From: Achromobacter ruhlandii
GTDB lineage: Bacteria > Pseudomonadota > Gammaproteobacteria > Burkholderiales > Burkholderiaceae_B
Reading direction: 5' to 3'
Assembly (NCBI RefSeq): GCF_902859695.1
Contig: NZ_CADIJL010000027.1
Location: forward strand, 27,086 to 91,085
DNA: 64,000 nucleotides
Under the pieces are notes generated by a model. The model was given only the letters and a program-made list of their open reading frames with translations, had not been told where the DNA came from and searched no databases. Below, piece by piece: positions 40,685 to 53,560 of the stretch (within the stretch, counting starts at the first letter, position 1; every line of letters begins with the position of its first letter). The translations under genes were made by a program, and so were the position numbers.

Positions 40685-41236
40685 GAGTCTTCTCCATATT
40701 ATTGAATCCGAGCCTGCCGGCTACGATGGCCGGCGTCGGTGAAGCGCGCCGGGCTCGGATGCTGGCCTGGCCGACGCTTCGTGGGCGCCATTCCACACAG
40801 TTACGGTGGCCCGGTCAATCGGGATTCCCCCTGCATCGCGTGGGGGTATTTTTCGCCGCCAGGATGCGGGGGCGATAAACGGCGTTGTGGCAAAAAAACG
40901 TATGCTGACAATAACTTGAATGAAAATGGGGTCGTCATCGTTGCGTAATGATTGCGCAGCGATCATGTCGTCATCCCCTCGGTACGCGCATAAATCTCTG
41001 CATAACTTACAAGAATCTGATATTTTTCGAATGAGATTCTTGGCCGGTCTTGCAAGAAAGCTATTGCGTTTGTTTCTGTCTGCGCCGTTCAATGGGGCGT
41101 TGGTTGATGTCCCCGCGGGGCAACGTGTAGTGCACCGACGCACCGGGCCAGGGTTCCGTCCGTTATTCAATCCCCGGTTCGTTTCGTCTCTCGCTGTCGC
41201 GCTGGCGGGAGGGGGCCCGGACATTCTCGGAACGCC
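40685..41236. other. 552-bp mrp upstream region
   Basis: Separates the Bug gene from the mrp operon. It is noticeably AT-richer than its surroundings between 40870 and 41070. It holds a 9-bp inverted repeat (41010-41042), a 10-bp palindrome TCTTGCAAGA (41048-41057) and -35/-10-like elements near 40883-40910. Short open frames here show no coding character. Probably control sequences for both flanking units. Confidence 0.5.
41010..41042. promoter_or_regulatory. CAAGAATCT/AGATTCTTG inverted repeat upstream of mrp
   Basis: CAAGAATCT (41010-41018) is matched by AGATTCTTG (41034-41042) with a 15-nt AT-rich spacer, about 195 bp before the mrpA start. Could be an operator or a stem-loop in a leader RNA. 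Confidence 0.45.
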
Positions 41237-44152
41237 ATGTCGCTGATACTGATCCTCGCTCTGCCGTTTGCCGGCAGCCTGTGCGCCGCGCTGCTGCCTT
41301 CCAACGCCCGCAATGCCGAGGCCTGGTTGGCGGGCATCATCGCCCTGGCTTGCGCGGTTCTGGTCGCCAGTCTCTATCCGCAGGTGGCCGGCGGCGGCGT
41401 GATCCGCGTCGACATGCCCTGGGCGCCCGCCCTGGGGCTGCAGTTCACCTTGCGCATGGACGGCTACGCCTGGCTGTTCGCGCTGATCGTCTCCGGCATG
41501 GGGGCGCTGGTGGTGCTGTACGCGCGCTACTACATGTCGCCGGAAGACCCGGTGCCGCGCTTCTTCTCCTTCTTCCAGGCCTTCATGGCCGCCATGCTGG
41601 GCGTGGTGCTGTCGGGCAACCTGATCCAGCTGGTCATGTTCTGGGAAATGACCAGCCTGGCCTCGTTCATGCTGATCGCCTACTGGCACCACCGCCTGGA
41701 TGCCCGCCGCGGCGCCCGCATGGCGCTGACAGTGACCGGCGCGGGCGGCCTGTGCCTGCTGGCCGGGGTGCTGATCCTGGGCCACATCGTCGGCAGCTAC
41801 GACATGGACCGCGTGCTGGCCGCCGGCGACCTGGTGCGCGCCGACCCCTGGTATCCCGCCGTGCTGGTGCTGGTGGCGCTGGGCGCGCTGACCAAGAGCG
41901 CGCAGTTCCCGTTCCATTTCTGGCTCCCCAACGCCATGGCCGCGCCCACGCCGGTGTCGGCCTACCTGCATTCGGCCACCATGGTGAAGGCCGGGGTGTT
42001 CCTGCTGGCGCGCTTCTGGCCGGTGCTGGCGGGCACCGATGAGTGGTTCTGGATCATCGGCGGCGCCGGGCTGATCACGCTGGTGCTGGGGGGCTATGCC
42101 GCCATCTTCCAGCAGGACATGAAAGGGGTGCTGGCGTATTCGACCATCAGCCACCTCGGCCTGATCACCTTGCTGCTGGGGCTGAACAGCTCGCTGGCGC
42201 TGGTGGCGGCGGTGTTCCACATGGTCAACCACGCCACCTTCAAGGCCTCGCTGTTCATGGCGGCGGGCATTGTCGACCACGAGACCGGCACGCGCGACCT
42301 GAGCCGGCTGTCCGGTCTGTACAAGGCCATGCCGATCACGGCCACGCTGGCCATGGTGGCGGCGGCCTCGATGGCCGGGGTGCCGCTGCTCAACGGCTTC
42401 ATCTCCAAGGAAATGTTCTTCGCCGAGACGACCTTCGTCAGCGGCGACATGATCACGAAAGTGGGCCTGCCCCTGGCGGCCACGGTGGCGGGCGCCTTCA
42501 GCGTGGCCTATTCGCTGCGCTTCATCCTGCAGGTGTTCTTCGGCCCGCCGGCGACCGACCTGCCGCGCGCGCCGCACGAGCCGCCCGGCTGGATGCTGCT
42601 GCCCAGCGGCCTGCTGGTGCTGATGTGCCTGGTGGTGGGCATCCTGCCGGGCCTGACGCTCGGCCCGTTCCTGGCCACCGCCGCGCAAAGCATCCTGGGC
42701 GCCGACATGCCCGAATACAGCCTGGCGGTGTGGCATGGCGTCAACCTGCCGCTGGTGATGAGCTTCGTGGCCATGACGGCTGGCGTGATCCTGTACCTGG
42801 CGCTGCGCGCGCACCAGCGCGCCAATCCGGGCCGGGTGCCGTTCATCTACCGCCTGGACGGCCGTCGTTCTTTCGAAGCGCTGCTGGACGGCTCCAGCGT
42901 GGCCGCCGCCTGGCTGTTGCGCTGGCTGGCGTCGTCGCGCCTGCAGGTGCAGATGGTGCTGATCGTGCTGGGCACGCTGTTCGTGGCCTGGCTGCCGCTG
43001 CGCGCCGGCGGCTGGCTGGACGGCACCGGCCGCGCCGCCGCAGTGGACCCGGCGTTCGCCTTGCTGTGGCTGGTGGGCTGCGTCTGCGCCGTGGCGGCCG
43101 CCTACCAGGCCAAGTACCACCGCCTGGCGTCGCTGGCGCTGGCCGGCGGCGCGGGGCTGGTGACCTGTCTCACGTTCGTCTGGTTCTCCGCGCCCGACCT
43201 GGCCCTGACGCAGTTGTCGGTCGAAGTGGTGACCGTGGTGCTGTTGCTGCTGGGCCTGCGCTGGCTGCCGCGCCGTATCGCGCAGGACGAGGATGAGGGC
43301 CTGGGCGCCACGCTGCGGGCCCGTGGCCGCCGCCTGCGCGACCTGCTGCTGGCCACCGCCGCCGGCACCGGCATGGCGGCGCTGGCCTATGCGGTGCTGG
43401 TGCGGCCGCAGACCGACACCATCTCCTCGTATTTCGTCGACCGCGCGCTGCCCGACGGGGGCGGCACCAACGTGGTCAACGTGATCCTGGTGGACTTCCG
43501 CGGCTTCGATACCTTCGGCGAAATCACCGTGCTGGGCATCGTGGCGCTGACGGTATACGCGCTGCTGCGCCGCTTCCGCCCGGCGCCCGAGAGCGCCGAC
43601 CTGCCGCGCCAGCAGATCGACCAGGACGGCCCGGTGCCGGCCGCGCCCGATATCAAGTCGGTGGTGCCGACCGGTCCGATGATGGTGCCCACGGTGCTGG
43701 TGCGCCTGCTGCTGCCGACCGCGGCGCTGATCTCGGTCTATTTCCTGCTGCGCGGCCACAACCAGCCGGGCGGCGGATTCGTCGGCGGCCTGGTCTTCGC
43801 CACCGCCGTGATCCTGCAGTACATGGTGGGCGGGGTCTACTGGGTCGAGTCGCGCAGCCGCCTGAACCCGCAGAACTGGATCGGCATCGGCCTGCTGTTC
43901 GCCGGCACGGCGGCGGTGGCCGCCTGGCTGGCCTACAAGCCGTTCCTGGCCGCGCTGGCCTGGGACGTCTCCTTGCCGCTGGTCGGCCACGTGCACCTGT
44001 CCAGCGTGCTGCTGTTCGACCTCGGCGTCTATATGCTGGTGGTCGGATCCACCGTGCTGGTGCTGGTGGCGCTGGCTCACCAATCGCTGCGCGCGCAACG
44101 CAAGGCAGTCGCCGAAAGCCAGGCGGCCGCCGCACAAACGGGGGAAGCCTGA
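41237..44152 (+). CDS. mrpA: Mrp/Pha monovalent cation/H+ antiporter subunit A (fused A+B)
   Basis: 971-residue polytopic protein, the largest part of a hetero-oligomeric Na+(K+)/H+ antiporter related to complex I. The ND5-like core shows [16 protein letters not shown] (about 135-150), [20 protein letters not shown] and [18 protein letters not shown], with the conserved Glu and Lys residues. The last 155 residues (from about 815, [17 protein letters not shown]) form an MrpB domain, so A and B are fused, as in group-2 six-gene systems. The stop codon overlaps the mrpC ATG by 1 bp. Confidence 0.95.
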   Translation: MSLILILALPFAGSLCAALLPSNARNAEAWLAGIIALACAVLVASLYPQVAGGGVIRVDMPWAPALGLQFTLRMDGYAWLFALIVSGMGALVVLYARYYMSPEDPVPRFFSFFQAFMAAMLGVVLSGNLIQLVMFWEMTSLASFMLIAYWHHRLDARRGARMALTVTGAGGLCLLAGVLILGHIVGSYDMDRVLAAGDLVRADPWYPAVLVLVALGALTKSAQFPFHFWLPNAMAAPTPVSAYLHSATMVKAGVFLLARFWPVLAGTDEWFWIIGGAGLITLVLGGYAAIFQQDMKGVLAYSTISHLGLITLLLGLNSSLALVAAVFHMVNHATFKASLFMAAGIVDHETGTRDLSRLSGLYKAMPITATLAMVAAASMAGVPLLNGFISKEMFFAETTFVSGDMITKVGLPLAATVAGAFSVAYSLRFILQVFFGPPATDLPRAPHEPPGWMLLPSGLLVLMCLVVGILPGLTLGPFLATAAQSILGADMPEYSLAVWHGVNLPLVMSFVAMTAGVILYLALRAHQRANPGRVPFIYRLDGRRSFEALLDGSSVAAAWLLRWLASSRLQVQMVLIVLGTLFVAWLPLRAGGWLDGTGRAAAVDPAFALLWLVGCVCAVAAAYQAKYHRLASLALAGGAGLVTCLTFVWFSAPDLALTQLSVEVVTVVLLLLGLRWLPRRIAQDEDEGLGATLRARGRRLRDLLLATAAGTGMAALAYAVLVRPQTDTISSYFVDRALPDGGGTNVVNVILVDFRGFDTFGEITVLGIVALTVYALLRRFRPAPESADLPRQQIDQDGPVPAAPDIKSVVPTGPMMVPTVLVRLLLPTAALISVYFLLRGHNQPGGGFVGGLVFATAVILQYMVGGVYWVESRSRLNPQNWIGIGLLFAGTAAVAAWLAYKPFLAALAWDVSLPLVGHVHLSSVLLFDLGVYMLVVGSTVLVLVALAHQSLRAQRKAVAESQAAAAQTGEA

Positions 44153-44496
44153 TGGAATTGATTTACGCCGTCGCGATCGGCGTCCTGGCGGGCTCGGGGG
44201 TCTGGCTGCTGCTGCGGCCGCGCACCTTCCAGTTCATCATGGGCCTGTCGCTGGTCTCCTACGCGGTCAACCTGTTCATCTTCGGCATGGGCCGCCTGAC
44301 CTCGGGCCGGCCGCCGGTGGTGGATCCGGCCATGGCCCATGATCCTTCCTGGTATGCCGATCCGCTGCCGCAGGCCCTGGTGCTGACGGCCATCGTGATC
44401 GGCTTTGCCACCACCGCGCTGTTTTTGGTGGTGCTGTTGGCTTCGCGCGGCTTGACGGGCACCGACCACGTCGATGGACGGGAGTCCCAATCTTGA
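44152..44496 (+). CDS. mrpC: Mrp antiporter subunit C
   Basis: 114-residue three-helix subunit homologous to NuoK. Conserved GSGVWLLLRPRTFQFIMGLS (about 14-33) and DPLPQALVLTAIVIGFA near 65-81 identify MrpC/PhaC. It overlaps subunit D by 4 bp. Required for the assembly of the antiporter complex with A and D. Confidence 0.95.
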   Translation: MELIYAVAIGVLAGSGVWLLLRPRTFQFIMGLSLVSYAVNLFIFGMGRLTSGRPPVVDPAMAHDPSWYADPLPQALVLTAIVIGFATTALFLVVLLASRGLTGTDHVDGRESQS

Positions 44497-46124
44497 GTTT
44501 CTGGCTGCAACATCTTCCTATCCTGCCCATCATCACGCCGCTGCTGGCCGGCGCGGTGATGCTGCTGCTGGCCGACACCAGCCGCTATGCGCGCGGCACC
44601 ATCGCCGTGCTGTCCACGTTGGCGCAACTGGCCGCGGCCATCGCCTTGCTGGCGGTCGCCGGGGGCGGGGTGCCGGGCGTCTGGCCGGACGGCGTCGGCG
44701 TGTACCTGGTGGGCGACTGGCCCGCGCCATTCGGCATCGTGCTGGTGGTGGACCGCTTGGCCGCGGTCATGCTGACCTTGACCGCGGTGCTGGGCCTGGC
44801 CACGCTGACCTATGCGCTGGCGCGCTGGGACCGTGCGGGGGTGCATTTCCATTCGCTGTTCCAGTTCCTGCTGATGGGCCTGAATGGCGCCTTCCTGACC
44901 GGCGACCTCTTCAACCTGTTCGTGTTCTTCGAAGTGCTGCTGGCCGCGTCCTACGGCCTGCTGCTGCACGGCTCGGGCGTGGCGCGTGTCAGCGCCGGCC
45001 TGCAGTACATCGCGGTCAACCTGGTGGCCTCGTTCCTGCTGTTGATCAGCATCGCGCTGATCTATGGCGTGAGCGGCACGCTCAACATGGCCGACCTGGC
45101 CCTGCGCGCCGGCAATCTGACCGGTTCCGACCGCATGCTGTTCGAGGCCGGCGCCGCCATTCTCGGCGTGGCCTTCCTGGTGAAGGCGGGCGCCTGGCCG
45201 CTGAACTTCTGGCTGGTCAAGGGCTACGGCTCGGCCGGCGCGCCAATCGCGGCCATGTTCTCGATCATGACCAAGGTCGGCATCTACGCGCTGCTGCGCA
45301 TTGGTTCGCTGCTGCTGCCGAGCGGCGCGCCGGCGGCGTTCAGCCTGGACTGGATGTCCGCGGCCGGCCTGGCCACGCTGCTGTTCGGCGGCCTGGGCCT
45401 GCTGGCCACGCAGCAGCTCGAGAAGATGGTGGGCTATTGCGTCATCGTCTCGGCCGGCACGCTGCTGACGGCGCTGGGCATGCCCGGCGTGACGCTGACC
45501 GGCCCGGCGCTGTTCTACCTGATCAGTTCGGTGCTGACCACGGGCGCTTTCTTCATGCTGGCCGAACTGATCGAACGCACGCGCAGCTTCGGCGCCAACG
45601 TGCTGGCGGTGACGCTGGACGCCTTCGACCTGGACGACCCGACCTCGGTGAATCGTTCCGATGACGTGGTTGGCGTCGCCATTCCGGCGGCCATGGCCTT
45701 TCTTGGCCTGGCGTTCATCTGCTGCGCCTTGCTGGTGACCGGCTTGCCGCCGCTGTCGGGCTTCGTGGCCAAGTTCTCGCTGTTGTCGGCGGCGGTCTCG
45801 GCGGCCAACGAATCGGCGCCGCCGATGGATGCCTGGATCCTGGTGGCCGCGGTGCTGGTGTCCGGCCTGGCGGGCCTGATCGGCCTGGGCCGCACCGGCA
45901 TCCGCGTGTTCTGGGCCAGCGACGACCGCAGCACGCCGCGCCTGCGGCTGATCGAGGCGGGGCCGGTCGCGGTCCTGCTGCTGCTGTGCGTGGGCCTGGC
46001 GGCCGGCGCGGGCCCGGTGTCGGCCTACCTGGACGATGCCGCGCGTTCGCTGGACCAGCCCAAGAGCTATATCGACGCCGTCATGTCCGCGCAGACGGTG
46101 CGCGCCGCGCAAGGAGGAAGCTGA
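44493..46124 (+). CDS. mrpD: Mrp antiporter subunit D
   Basis: 543-residue ND2/ND4-like subunit with about 14 hydrophobic segments. Visible family blocks: FFEVLLAASYGLLLHG (about 148-163), FLVKAGAWPLNFWLVKGYG and APIAAMFSIMTKVGIYALLR. The conserved Glu and Lys in the membrane core are present. The start is TTG (TTGAGTTTC), overlapping mrpC by 4 bp. Overlaps mrpE by 1 bp. Confidence 0.95.
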   Translation: MSFWLQHLPILPIITPLLAGAVMLLLADTSRYARGTIAVLSTLAQLAAAIALLAVAGGGVPGVWPDGVGVYLVGDWPAPFGIVLVVDRLAAVMLTLTAVLGLATLTYALARWDRAGVHFHSLFQFLLMGLNGAFLTGDLFNLFVFFEVLLAASYGLLLHGSGVARVSAGLQYIAVNLVASFLLLISIALIYGVSGTLNMADLALRAGNLTGSDRMLFEAGAAILGVAFLVKAGAWPLNFWLVKGYGSAGAPIAAMFSIMTKVGIYALLRIGSLLLPSGAPAAFSLDWMSAAGLATLLFGGLGLLATQQLEKMVGYCVIVSAGTLLTALGMPGVTLTGPALFYLISSVLTTGAFFMLAELIERTRSFGANVLAVTLDAFDLDDPTSVNRSDDVVGVAIPAAMAFLGLAFICCALLVTGLPPLSGFVAKFSLLSAAVSAANESAPPMDAWILVAAVLVSGLAGLIGLGRTGIRVFWASDDRSTPRLRLIEAGPVAVLLLLCVGLAAGAGPVSAYLDDAARSLDQPKSYIDAVMSAQTVRAAQGGS

Positions 46125-46606
46125 TGCGCCGACTGTATTTCCTCTTCCTGCCGGTGTTCCTGTTCGTCCTGTGGCTGGTGCTGAACGAAAGCCTGTCGGC
46201 CGGCCAGATCGCGCTGGGCGTGGCGCTGGCCCTGTGGTTCACCTGGGCCGCCTCGCGCCTGCGGCCATTGAAGGCGCGGCCGCGGCGCCTGTGGAAAGTG
46301 ATACCGCTGTTCCTGCACGTGACGGCCGACATCATCAAATCCAACATCGCGGTCGGCAAGCTGATCCTGAACCCGCGGCCCAATGATTTTTCGCCCGGGT
46401 TCATCAAGATTCCGCTGACCATGCGCGACCCGCACGGCCTGGCCATGCTGGCCTGCATCGTCACCTACACGCCCGGCACCGTCTGGGTCGAACTGGGCGA
46501 TGACCACCGCCTTAAGCTGCATGTGCTCGACCTGCAGAACGAGGAAGACTGGGTGCGCCTGGTGCAAGACCGCTACGAGCGCCCCTTGATGGAGATATTC
46601 GAATGA
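46124..46606 (+). CDS. mrpE: Mrp antiporter subunit E
   Basis: 160-residue subunit with two N-terminal membrane segments and a cytoplasmic domain. Recognised by TADIIKSNIAVGKLIL (about 66-81), ANITYTPGTVWVEL-like CIVTYTPGTVWVEL (111-124) and ALDLQNEEDW-like LHVLDLQNEEDW. SD AAGGAGG lies just before the TGATG overlap with mrpD. An in-frame start further upstream lies within mrpD and is not used. Confidence 0.94.
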   Translation: MRRLYFLFLPVFLFVLWLVLNESLSAGQIALGVALALWFTWAASRLRPLKARPRRLWKVIPLFLHVTADIIKSNIAVGKLILNPRPNDFSPGFIKIPLTMRDPHGLAMLACIVTYTPGTVWVELGDDHRLKLHVLDLQNEEDWVRLVQDRYERPLMEIFE

Positions 46607-46884
46607 ACGCCATACTGTATTGGGCGGCGTCCTTTGCCCTGGTGTGCTTCGCGCTGGGCATGGTGTTCGCCACCATTCGCCTGTTGCGCGGCCCGACCGC
46701 GCAGGACCGCGTGCTGGCGCTGGACACGCTCTACATCAACGGCATGCTGACCATGCTGGTGTTCGGCATCCGCTCGGGCACGTCGGTGTATTTCGACATT
46801 GCGCTGCTGATCGCGCTGTTCGGGTTCGTGGGCTCCACGGCCATGGCCCGCTTCCTGCTGCGCGGCGAGGTGATCGAGCCATGA
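46603..46884 (+). CDS. mrpF: Mrp antiporter subunit F
   Basis: 93-residue subunit with three membrane segments. Conserved LLRGPTAQDRVLALDTLYIN (28-47) and DIALLIALFGFVGSTAMARFL are specific to MrpF/PhaF. It overlaps mrpE and mrpG by 4 bp each. Confidence 0.94.
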   Translation: MNAILYWAASFALVCFALGMVFATIRLLRGPTAQDRVLALDTLYINGMLTMLVFGIRSGTSVYFDIALLIALFGFVGSTAMARFLLRGEVIEP

Positions 46885-47219
46885 TCGAGACCCTTCCGCT
46901 GTGGGCGAGCATCCCGGCCAGCATCCTCCTGGTGCTGGGGGGCCTGCTGGCCCTGACCGGCTCGGCCGGCCTGCTGCGCTTTCGCACCTTCTATGCCCGC
47001 ATCCATGCTCCGACGCTGGGCAACACGATGGGCTGCGGCTGCGTGCTGGCCGCCTCGATCCTGGTGTTCTCGGTGCTGTCCGCGCGGCCGGTGTTCCACG
47101 AAGTGATCATCACGCTGCTGCTGGTCGTCTCGTCGCCGGTGACGGCGATGCTGCTGATGCGCGCCGCGGTATACCGTAACCGTTTGACCAAGGCCGACGC
47201 CGACCTGGACGCGCGCTAG
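46881..47219 (+). CDS. mrpG: Mrp antiporter subunit G
   Basis: 112-residue last subunit with three membrane segments. Recognised by GLLRFRTFYARIHAPTLGNT (30-49), the conserved MrpG region, and VVSSPVTAMLLMRAA. It ends the six-gene operon. No clear T-run terminator is seen; a structured 86-nt region (47253-47338) follows. Confidence 0.94.
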   Translation: MIETLPLWASIPASILLVLGGLLALTGSAGLLRFRTFYARIHAPTLGNTMGCGCVLAASILVFSVLSARPVFHEVIITLLLVVSSPVTAMLLMRAAVYRNRLTKADADLDAR

Positions 47220-47252
47220 GCGGGCAAGAAAGGGACAGAACACCGGCAATCC

Positions 47253-47338
47253 GGGGACAAGTTGCGCGAGCGCAATGAATATTGCGTCGCAGCATCGGAA
47301 ACTTCGGCTTACGATTGCACGTTGCTGGACATGTCCCC
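47253..47338 (+). other. Possible structured RNA or complex 3' end after mrpG
   Basis: GGGGACA (47253-47259) pairs with TGTCCCC (47332-47338), enclosing a 14-bp palindrome TTGCGCGAGCGCAA (47262-47275) and a weaker GCAGC/GTTGC pair. Together they could form a closed multi-branched RNA. It lies between mrpG and the next gene. No known RNA family is recognised. Confidence 0.3.
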
Positions 47339-47434
47339 GTCGCGTCATCGTGGGATAGTTGTATCAAGCAGATGGCGCCGGTCCACGAGGCCGCGCCGTC
47401 CGGGTTCAATCTTCTTTTCTCCAAGGAGCTGGCC

Positions 47435-47935
47435 ATGAATGTACGTCCCATGCACACCAAACGCCTTGCGGCATCCCTTTGCGCGGCAGGCCTGATGCTG
47501 GCCGCGGGAGCGGCGCAGGCGGCCGACCCGATCGGTCGCGCCGGCATCCAGGCGCAATACGAACAGGATGTGGCGGCTTGCAAGAACGGCAGCACCGGAC
47601 AGGACCGCGCCGCCTGCATGCGCGAAGCTGGCGCCGCTCGCCAGGAAGCCATGCGCAAGCAACTGAGCGATGGCACCACCGACCAGCACCAGCAGAACAT
47701 GCTGGATCGCTGCAACCGCCTGCCGGCCGATTCGCGCCAGGATTGCATCACGCAGATGACCTCGCCAACCCAGGTGCGCGGCAGCGTGCAGGGCGGCGGC
47801 GTGCTGCGTGAAACCGTGATCCAGGTGCCGGCCGGCACCGCCGGCACGGTGCCGCCGCCTCCGCCGCCGGCCACCGCGCCCGGCATGGCGCCGGCCTCGG
47901 GCATGGCGCCGCCGCCCGCGCCGATGCGCCAGTAA
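47435..47935 (+). CDS. Exported protein of unknown function
   Basis: 166 residues with a signal peptide (cleavage near AQA-ADP, about 30). The mature part has four cysteines in a CxnC pattern (AACKNGS, AACMREA, DRCNRLP, QDCITQM), likely two disulfides, and a Pro/Ala/Met-rich low-complexity tail (about 130-166). Similar small periplasmic proteins are common in Alcaligenaceae, but no function is known. Start chosen at 47435 because of SD AAGGAG; the longer upstream frame lacks one. Confidence 0.75.
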   Translation: MNVRPMHTKRLAASLCAAGLMLAAGAAQAADPIGRAGIQAQYEQDVAACKNGSTGQDRAACMREAGAARQEAMRKQLSDGTTDQHQQNMLDRCNRLPADSRQDCITQMTSPTQVRGSVQGGGVLRETVIQVPAGTAGTVPPPPPPATAPGMAPASGMAPPPAPMRQ

Positions 47936-48049
47936 CCGCGCTGGGCGGGCCAGGGGAGGGCGCGGCGCGTCCTTTCCCCGCGGCCACGGGGCCCGGCCGC
48001 CGCCACAATCAGGCAAAATGGCGGCTGTCGCCCTTACTTACGCATATCC

Positions 48050-50446
<2,397 letters not shown>

Positions 50447-50471
50447 GGCCCCGGCCCGCCCGGTTTTTCCG

Positions 50472-50497
50472 ACCGCCCGGCCCGCGCCGGGCGGTTT
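50472..50497 (+). terminator. Rho-independent terminator after the LD-carboxypeptidase gene
   Basis: ACCGCCCGGC pairs perfectly with GCCGGGCGGT (50486-50495) across a 4-nt loop, ending in TTT. About 25 bp after the stop codon. Confidence 0.8.
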
Positions 50498-50591
50498 GCC
50501 ATCCGGCCTTGGTACACTATCGGGTTTCGCCGCATGCCGGCGTTGTCGCGCCATCCTGGCGCCACATCCATTCTCCCGCTGCTAAAACACC

Positions 50592-52196
50592 GTGATATCC
50601 ACCGCCAATCTCACCATCCAGTTCGGTCCCAAGCCCCTTTTCGAGAACGTCAGCGTCAAGTTCGGGGAAGGCAACCGCTACGGGCTGATCGGGGCCAACG
50701 GGTCCGGCAAGTCGACGTTCATGAAGATCATCGGCGGCGACCTGGAGTCGTCGGCCGGCAACGTCTCGCTGGAGCCGGGCGTGCGCCTGGGCAAGCTGCG
50801 CCAGGACCAGTTCGCGTTCGAGGACCTGCGCGTGCTGGACGTGGTGATGATGGGTCACACCGAGATGTGGGCCGCGATGTCCGAGCGCGACGCGATCTAC
50901 GCCAACCCGGAAGCGTCGGAAGACGACTACATGCGCGCGGCCGACCTGGAGGCCAAGTTCGCCGAATATGACGGCTACACCGCCGAAGCCCGCGCCGGCG
51001 AGCTGCTGCTGGGCCTGGAAATCGCCGTGGACCAGCACAACCTGCCGATGCGCGAAGTGGCGCCGGGCTGGAAGCTGCGGGTGCTGCTGGCGCAGGCGCT
51101 GTTCTCGAACCCGGACGTGCTGCTGCTGGACGAACCGACCAACAACCTGGACATCAACACCATCCGCTGGCTGGAAAACGTGCTCAACAGCTACCAGAGC
51201 ACGATGATCATCATCAGCCACGACCGTCACTTCCTGAACCAGGTCTGCACCCACATGGCCGACCTGGACTATGGCGAGATCCGCATCTACCCGGGCAACT
51301 ACGACGACTACATGCTGGCCTCGACCCAGGCGCGCGAGCGCCTGGTGGCCAACAACGCCAAGGCCAAGGAACGCGTGGCCGAACTGCAGGACTTCGTGCG
51401 CCGCTTCGCCGCCAACAAGTCCAAGTCGCGCCAGGCCACCTCGCGCCTCAAGCAGATCGACCGCATCAAGGCCGAGCAGGTCGTGGTCAAGCCGTCGTCG
51501 CGCCAGAACCCGTACATCCGCTTCGAGCAGAACAAGGTCATGCACCGCCTGGCGGTCACGGTCGAGAACCTGTCCAAGTCCTACGACGCGCCCGTGATCC
51601 GCAACTTCTCGGCCATGGTCGACGCCGGCGAGAAGATCGCCATCATCGGCGCCAACGGCGTCGGCAAGACCACCTTGCTGCGCCTGCTGGCCACGGACCT
51701 CGCGCCGGACGCCGGCAGCGTCAAGTGGTCGGAAAACGCCGACCTGGGCTACATGGCCCAGGACGTGTCGGATCAGTTCCTGCAGACCGACATCAACCTG
51801 CTCGACTGGATGGGCGACCATCGCCAGCCGGGCGACGACGACCAGTCGATCCGTTCGGTGCTGGGCCGCCTGCTGTTCTCGGCGGACGACCTGCCCAAGG
51901 CGCCCAAGGTGCTGTCCGGCGGCGAAAAGAACCGCATGACCTTCGGCCGCCTGATGCTGGGCCGCCACAACGTCATGCTGCTCGACGAGCCGACCAACCA
52001 CCTGGACATGGAATCGATCGAATCGCTGCAGTTCGCGCTGGAAAAGTACGAAGGCACGCTGGTGTTCGTCTCGCACGACCGCGAATTCGTGTCGGGCCTG
52101 GCCACCCGTGTGATCGAGATCCTGCCCACGGGCGAGATCGTCGACTACCGCGGCGGCTACGAAGACTACCTGTCCTCGCGCGGCATCGAAGCCTGA
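50592..52196 (+). CDS. ybiT: ABC-F ATPase, YbiT type
   Basis: 534-residue soluble protein with two ATPase domains and a linker, of the ABC-F family that acts on the ribosome. Domain 1: Walker [10 protein letters not shown] (34-42), Walker [12 protein letters not shown]; the signature is the degenerate VAPGWKLR typical of YbiT. Domain 2: Walker [10 protein letters not shown], signature [18 protein letters not shown]. The GTG start has no strong SD but matches the family N-terminus. Monocistronic. Confidence 0.93.
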   Translation: MISTANLTIQFGPKPLFENVSVKFGEGNRYGLIGANGSGKSTFMKIIGGDLESSAGNVSLEPGVRLGKLRQDQFAFEDLRVLDVVMMGHTEMWAAMSERDAIYANPEASEDDYMRAADLEAKFAEYDGYTAEARAGELLLGLEIAVDQHNLPMREVAPGWKLRVLLAQALFSNPDVLLLDEPTNNLDINTIRWLENVLNSYQSTMIIISHDRHFLNQVCTHMADLDYGEIRIYPGNYDDYMLASTQARERLVANNAKAKERVAELQDFVRRFAANKSKSRQATSRLKQIDRIKAEQVVVKPSSRQNPYIRFEQNKVMHRLAVTVENLSKSYDAPVIRNFSAMVDAGEKIAIIGANGVGKTTLLRLLATDLAPDAGSVKWSENADLGYMAQDVSDQFLQTDINLLDWMGDHRQPGDDDQSIRSVLGRLLFSADDLPKAPKVLSGGEKNRMTFGRLMLGRHNVMLLDEPTNHLDMESIESLQFALEKYEGTLVFVSHDREFVSGLATRVIEILPTGEIVDYRGGYEDYLSSRGIEA

Positions 52197-52319
52197 CAAC
52201 CGGGGCCTTGAGCCCCGCGCCCATGCCGCGGGCTGGCGCGCGTTCAGCCTGCCGCAATCCTGCTGGGCTATCATCCGGGTAAACCCTGGCCCGTTGCGCC
52301 AGGTTCCACCCCGTCCGAC

Positions 52320-53537
52320 ATGTCTCCCACACCGCATACCACGCCCGATGGCCAGCCCATCGGGACGTTCGCCTTGACCGCGCGCATCGTCGCGATCGCC
52401 TTTTTCACCTTCATCTGTTATCTCGCCATCGGCCTGCCGCTGGCGGTGTTGCCTGGCTACGTGCACGGCCAGCTCGGCTACGGCTCGGTGCTGGCGGGGC
52501 TGGCCATCAGCGTGCAGTACGTGGCCACGCTGCTGAGCCGTTCGCACGCCGGCCGCATGGCCGACACGGTCGGCCCCAAGCAGACCGTGGTCATCGGCAT
52601 GGCGGCCTGCGCCGCCAGCGGCGTGTTCCTGCTGCTGGCCTATGCCTTTGAACGCAGCGCCTGGCTCAGCCTGGGCGCCATCATCGTCAGCCGGCTGGCG
52701 CTGGGCTTTGGCGAAAGCTGGGTCGGCACCGGCTCGGCCACCTGGGCGATTGCCCGGGTCGGTCCGCTGCACACGGCGCGGGTGATCTCCTGGAACGGCA
52801 TCTGCACCTACGGCGGGCTGGCGCTGGGCGCGCCGCTGGGCGTCTACCTGGAAACCGAATGGAGCATGGGCGCGTTGGGCGGCGCGGTGCTGCTGCTGGG
52901 CCTGGCCGGCCTGGGGCTGGCGCTGGCGCGGGCCGCGGTGGCCATCGTCGGCGGGCATCGCATGGCCTTCAAGAGCGTGGTGCTGCGGGTGTTCCCGCAC
53001 GGCATGGCGCTGGGGCTGGGCTCGGTCGGCTTCGGCACGCTGGCCGCCTTCGTGGCGCTGTACTACGCCAGCTTCTCGTGGGAGGGGGCGGCGCACGCGC
53101 TCAGCGCGTTCGGCTGCGCCTTTATCGGGGTGCGCCTGCTGTTCGCCGGCACTATCACGCGCTTTGGCGGCTTCAAGGTGGCGCAGGTGTCGTTCCTGGT
53201 GGAAGCGGCGGGCCTGGCGCTGCTGTGGCTGGCGCCCAATCCCGGCGCCGCGCTGGTGGGCGCGGCCCTGACCGGTTGCGGCTTCGCGCTGGTGTTCCCG
53301 GCCATCGGCGTCGAGGCCGTGGCGCGCGTGCCGGCCGGCAGCCGCGGCGCGGCGTTGGGGGCGTATTCGGCCTTCCTGGACCTGGCGCTGGGCGCGACCG
53401 GTCCGGTGGCGGGTTATATCTCCGGCGGTTTCGGCTATCCGGCGATCTTCCTGTCCGCCGCGGTGGCGGTGCTGTTCGGCTTCCTGATCGCATTCGGACT
53501 GCAGCGCCACGCCAGCCGCGCGCAGGCGGCGGCCTGA
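52320..53537 (+). CDS. MFS transporter, YhhS/YfcJ type
   Basis: 405-residue major facilitator with 12 hydrophobic segments. Recognised by ISVQYVATLLSRSHAGRMAD (about 61-80) and the loop SRLALGFGESWVGTGSATWA with the typical family motif. Group members export sugars or drugs; the substrate here is unknown. A short gap with hairpin GGGGC-CTTGA-GCCCC (52203-52217) separates it from the ABC-F gene. Confidence 0.9.
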   Translation: MSPTPHTTPDGQPIGTFALTARIVAIAFFTFICYLAIGLPLAVLPGYVHGQLGYGSVLAGLAISVQYVATLLSRSHAGRMADTVGPKQTVVIGMAACAASGVFLLLAYAFERSAWLSLGAIIVSRLALGFGESWVGTGSATWAIARVGPLHTARVISWNGICTYGGLALGAPLGVYLETEWSMGALGGAVLLLGLAGLGLALARAAVAIVGGHRMAFKSVVLRVFPHGMALGLGSVGFGTLAAFVALYYASFSWEGAAHALSAFGCAFIGVRLLFAGTITRFGGFKVAQVSFLVEAAGLALLWLAPNPGAALVGAALTGCGFALVFPAIGVEAVARVPAGSRGAALGAYSAFLDLALGATGPVAGYISGGFGYPAIFLSAAVAVLFGFLIAFGLQRHASRAQAAA

Positions 53538-53560
53538 GGTGCTTTGTTTATAACCGCAAG

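Noticed and set aside
40920..41246. A 108-residue frame just before mrpA
   Set aside because: Runs into mrpA, lacks an SD and lies in the AT-rich control region. No similarity recognised.
40721..44137. A 1138-residue His/Gln-rich frame opposite mrpA
   Set aside because: Antisense shadow of mrpA caused by high GC at third codon positions. The opposite strand shows full antiporter motifs.
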